A stretch of 6,746 nucleotides of DNA from Bacteroidota bacterium (GTDB taxonomy: Bacteria > Bacteroidota > Bacteroidia > Chitinophagales > Chitinophagaceae): the NCBI GenBank assembly GCA_028877005.1, contig JAGWPI010000344.1, positions 1 to 6,746 on the forward strand, read 5' to 3'. The position numbers were made by a program, and so were the translations under genes. This document shows, piece by piece, positions 5,211 to 6,746 of the stretch. Below the pieces are notes generated by a model. The model did no database searches. It worked only from the letters and a program-made list of their open reading frames with translations, and was not told the DNA's origin. Position 1 is the first letter of the stretch, and every line of letters starts with the position of its first letter.

Positions 5211-6556
5211 ACCTTTTTGACACTTTATTATGAAACTAACTTTTGCAGACTCGCCAGGTATAAATGAACATGACTTGAAGAAGTTATTACTTGTTTGTGA
5301 CGAGTTAGCATTCTTTAATTGGCCTTCGATAAATTTAGCTGGAACGTATGGTTCAGTAGGACAAAAGTCTCCGCTCAACCATTTCCGCCAAGAATTTGAA
5401 GGCAGTCCAATAAAACTAATCGTAGATGAGCCGCCAAACACAACCTTCAATTCTGGATTTTATCATAGATATTTCGAAAAAGATTTAGAGAGTATAGAGT
5501 TTAAAAACACGATATTAAAAGGTATCGAAAAGGGATTGATTTATGATCATCGTTTTGACGATAAGCAAAACATCAATACTGGAGAGTTTAAAGATTTTAA
5601 AGCTTGGATTTTAAACAACAAGGGTGAAATTTTAAATACAAACCTTTATGATCTCGAAGCGCCAAAGGGTGGGTTTGAAATTACCAATAAACATCAAGCT
5701 CTTTTTGCATTTAGGCTTATGGCATCTTCCAAGTCAATGGCTGTAAGTTCGACTTTATTTATTTGCAATAAATACAACAACTCACCAGTATCTATCAATC
5801 CAATCTTAAACGAGTTAATTTCTCTCAGAATGACTGATGAGATTTACAATGGAGTAACAACAAAATCACGACAACTTGGTTTAAAACTTATGGATTGCTT
5901 AATTCCTGATGAAGCATTAACTCAGATTCCTTGGCAAGACATACTTCTCTTTCGAGAAAAAACTAAAGCATATTTTGAAGCTTGGGACATCGAGTTAAAA
6001 AAAATCGAAGCAACTCTATTTAAGGAAAATTCATCATTAACTAATTCAGACATTTCAAACCTAATAGATTCAGATATAAACCCACGACTTTTTGAATTAA
6101 AAAGAGAAATTGAAAAAATCAAAGAAGATCGATATAAAAACATATTAAAGACTGTAAAGAACGTACTACTAAGCGGCATTTCATTAGGCGCCTTATCTGG
6201 ATTAAGTATAACCGGAGCCATTGTGAGCTTTCTTGGCGCCAACGTTAAGACACCTCAAATAACGGACGAAATAATAGACGCACACTTTTCAATAAAGGAT
6301 AGGCAACGTTCAAATGGCTTAACATACTTGTTGAAAATTCAGGAAAAATTTAAGTAAGGTATGCTGCTAACATTGCATTAGCAATATGGCGGGGCGACGA
6401 ATATATTCTAAACTTTTTGTTCTCTATTCAGCTTCGGTTCGGGCAGGACATTATAAATTGAACTTTAGAATAAACAATGAGCTTTTGTATCTTTAATCAG
6501 CATTGGTTACGGGCTGGACGTTCAATGAATACCGCCACATCGCCAATGCTTCTACG
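5202..6556 (+). mobile_element. Cassette-like unit 2 (375-aa protein plus its site)
   Basis: The unit extends from the 3' part of GTTAGCAGCA (5201-5210) through the single gene and repeat R3 to the G of the next GTT. The start box is the exact reverse complement of TGCTGCTAAC (6362-6371) after the gene; the match is exactly ten bases and fails at both flanks, as in unit 1. Only 19 bases separate the start box from the ATG, so any promoter must lie in R2 or further upstream. Bounds assume a G^TT cut. Confidence 0.45.
5230..6357 (+). CDS. Unknown 375-aa protein with C-terminal hydrophobic segment
   Basis: There is no signal peptide. The N-terminal region (1-70) has a LKKLLLVCDELAFF helix-strand element and a NWPSINLAGTYGSVGQKSPLNHF stretch. 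The middle (90-240) is a mixed globular domain rich in Asn, Asp and Lys. Residues about 236-310 are strongly helical and charged (FREKTKAYFEAWDIELKKIEATL, then LFELKREIEKIKEDRYKNILKTVKN), a likely coiled coil. It leads into one long hydrophobic Gly-rich segment (about 311-337, VLLSGISLGALSGLSITGAIVSFLGA) that could span the membrane or insert conditionally. A short soluble tail follows (338-375). The layout of globular domain, coiled coil and C-terminal hydrophobic helix occurs in some abortive-infection and effector proteins, but I cannot assign a family, so function stays open. The stop at 6357 is 4 bases before the R3 left box. Confidence 0.85.
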   Translation: MKLTFADSPGINEHDLKKLLLVCDELAFFNWPSINLAGTYGSVGQKSPLNHFRQEFEGSPIKLIVDEPPNTTFNSGFYHRYFEKDLESIEFKNTILKGIEKGLIYDHRFDDKQNINTGEFKDFKAWILNNKGEILNTNLYDLEAPKGGFEITNKHQALFAFRLMASSKSMAVSSTLFICNKYNNSPVSINPILNELISLRMTDEIYNGVTTKSRQLGLKLMDCLIPDEALTQIPWQDILLFREKTKAYFEAWDIELKKIEATLFKENSSLTNSDISNLIDSDINPRLFELKREIEKIKEDRYKNILKTVKNVLLSGISLGALSGLSITGAIVSFLGANVKTPQITDEIIDAHFSIKDRQRSNGLTYLLKIQEKFK

Positions 6557-6565
6557 TTGGCGGTA
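6362..6565 (+). repeat. R3: attC-like structured repeat between cassette-like units 2 and 3
   Basis: The order is TGCTGCTAAC (6362-6371), 3 nt, left arm GCATTAGCAATATGGCGG (6375-6392), a 139-nt loop, right arm CCGCCACATCGCCAATGC (6532-6549, 15 of 18 paired), 6 nt, and GTTGGCGGTA (6556-6565). AAC to GTT spans 190 bp, against 191 in R2, although the sequences differ. The loop contains a direct repeat (6429-6449 and 6498-6519, both beginning CAGC and ending GGAC) and an inner stem ATTCTAAA (6405-6412) / TTTAGAAT (6464-6471). The arms match those of R1, tying R1 to the same family. Confidence 0.7.
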
Positions 6566-6600
6566 AGCTTAAAACGACCCAACTATCAATTGACATATAA

Positions 6601-6746
6601 ATGACAAGAGAACAACTACTTGAAGAGTACAAGGACATTCCTGATATTATAGAAAGTTCTATAGAAATGATGGAGGCGAATAGTTCTATAAAAATATATG
6701 AAGGTGAATTCTTATTGAAAAGTGATACGGAGGAAATTAAAGTCAA
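6601..6746 (+). CDS. Start of an acidic protein of unknown function (3' end outside window)
   Basis: The ATG at 6601 opens a frame that stays clear to the window edge (48 complete codons). It reads MTREQLLEEYKDIPDIIESSIEMMEANSS... with many Glu/Asp residues and no signal peptide or membrane segment. The first 25 residues look like an amphipathic helix; the rest (IKIYEGEFLLKSDTEEIKV) looks beta-stranded. It begins 35 bases after the box GTTGGCGGTA that closes R3, the position of a third cassette gene. The prediction that follows is that TACCGCCAAC will lie just after its stop codon, outside this window. The reverse-strand frame across the same bases has no comparable support. Family not recognised. 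Confidence 0.75.
   Translation, partial: MTREQLLEEYKDIPDIIESSIEMMEANSSIKIYEGEFLLKSDTEEIKV

Noticed and set aside
4970..5233. Forward open frame of 87 codons (and a reverse one at 5005-5223) over R2
   Set aside because: Both lie almost wholly within the structured repeat, overlap the end of the 154-aa gene, and have no domain or start context. Long open frames arise because the repeat happens to lack stops.
5202..5450. Reverse-strand open frame over the start of the 375-aa gene
   Set aside because: It is the antisense shadow of a better-supported forward gene. The same applies to reverse frames at 620-967, 1385-1606, 2675-2905, 5922-6242 and 6552-6746.

Overview
The window looks like a low-GC Bacteroidota chromosome, probably Chitinophagaceae or a relative. 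This rests on the protein style, the A-rich upstream regions without clear Shine-Dalgarno sequences, and a tyrosine recombinase with the N-terminal module often seen in that phylum. No rRNA, tRNA or CRISPR array is visible.

Left part (1-3060): the last 31 codons of an unknown gene are followed by a structured repeat (R1). Next comes an intact MFS transporter gene (468-1739), then about 1.3 kb of decayed DNA. The decayed stretch holds a near-perfect 37-bp palindrome, a frameshifted lysine-rich gene remnant (1976-2351) and an ssb pseudogene (2651-2995) carrying three in-frame stops.

Right part (3073-6746): an intact 404-aa tyrosine recombinase with the full R-K-H-R-H-Y catalytic set is followed, in the same orientation, by an array laid out as site - gene - site - gene - site - gene. 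The genes encode a 154-aa secreted protein, a 375-aa protein with a C-terminal hydrophobic segment, and the start of an acidic protein that runs off the window. None has a recognisable function. The sites (R0 4279-4429, R2 5006-5210, R3 6362-6565, plus the outlying R1 107-245) share one layout: a box ending AAC within about ten bases of the preceding stop codon, 3-6 nt, an imperfect 13-19 bp inverted arm, a 72-141 nt loop, the opposite arm, 4-6 nt, and a box starting GTT (degenerate in R1).

The most important observation concerns the 10-bp boxes. The box at the start of each complete gene unit is the exact reverse complement of the box just after that same gene (GTTGTGTGTA/TACACACAAC and GTTAGCAGCA/TGCTGCTAAC). 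The pairing runs across the gene and not across the repeat. That is the signature of integron gene cassettes, in which a circular cassette carrying one folded attC site is opened at G^TT. The boxes do not fit the classical RYYYAAC/GTTRRRY consensus beyond AAC/GTT, the sites are long, and the adjacent recombinase appears to lack the IntI-specific insertion. I therefore infer an integron-like cassette system in Bacteroidota that standard attC/IntI models would probably miss. The architecture is read directly from the sequence; mobility and the role of this recombinase are inference.
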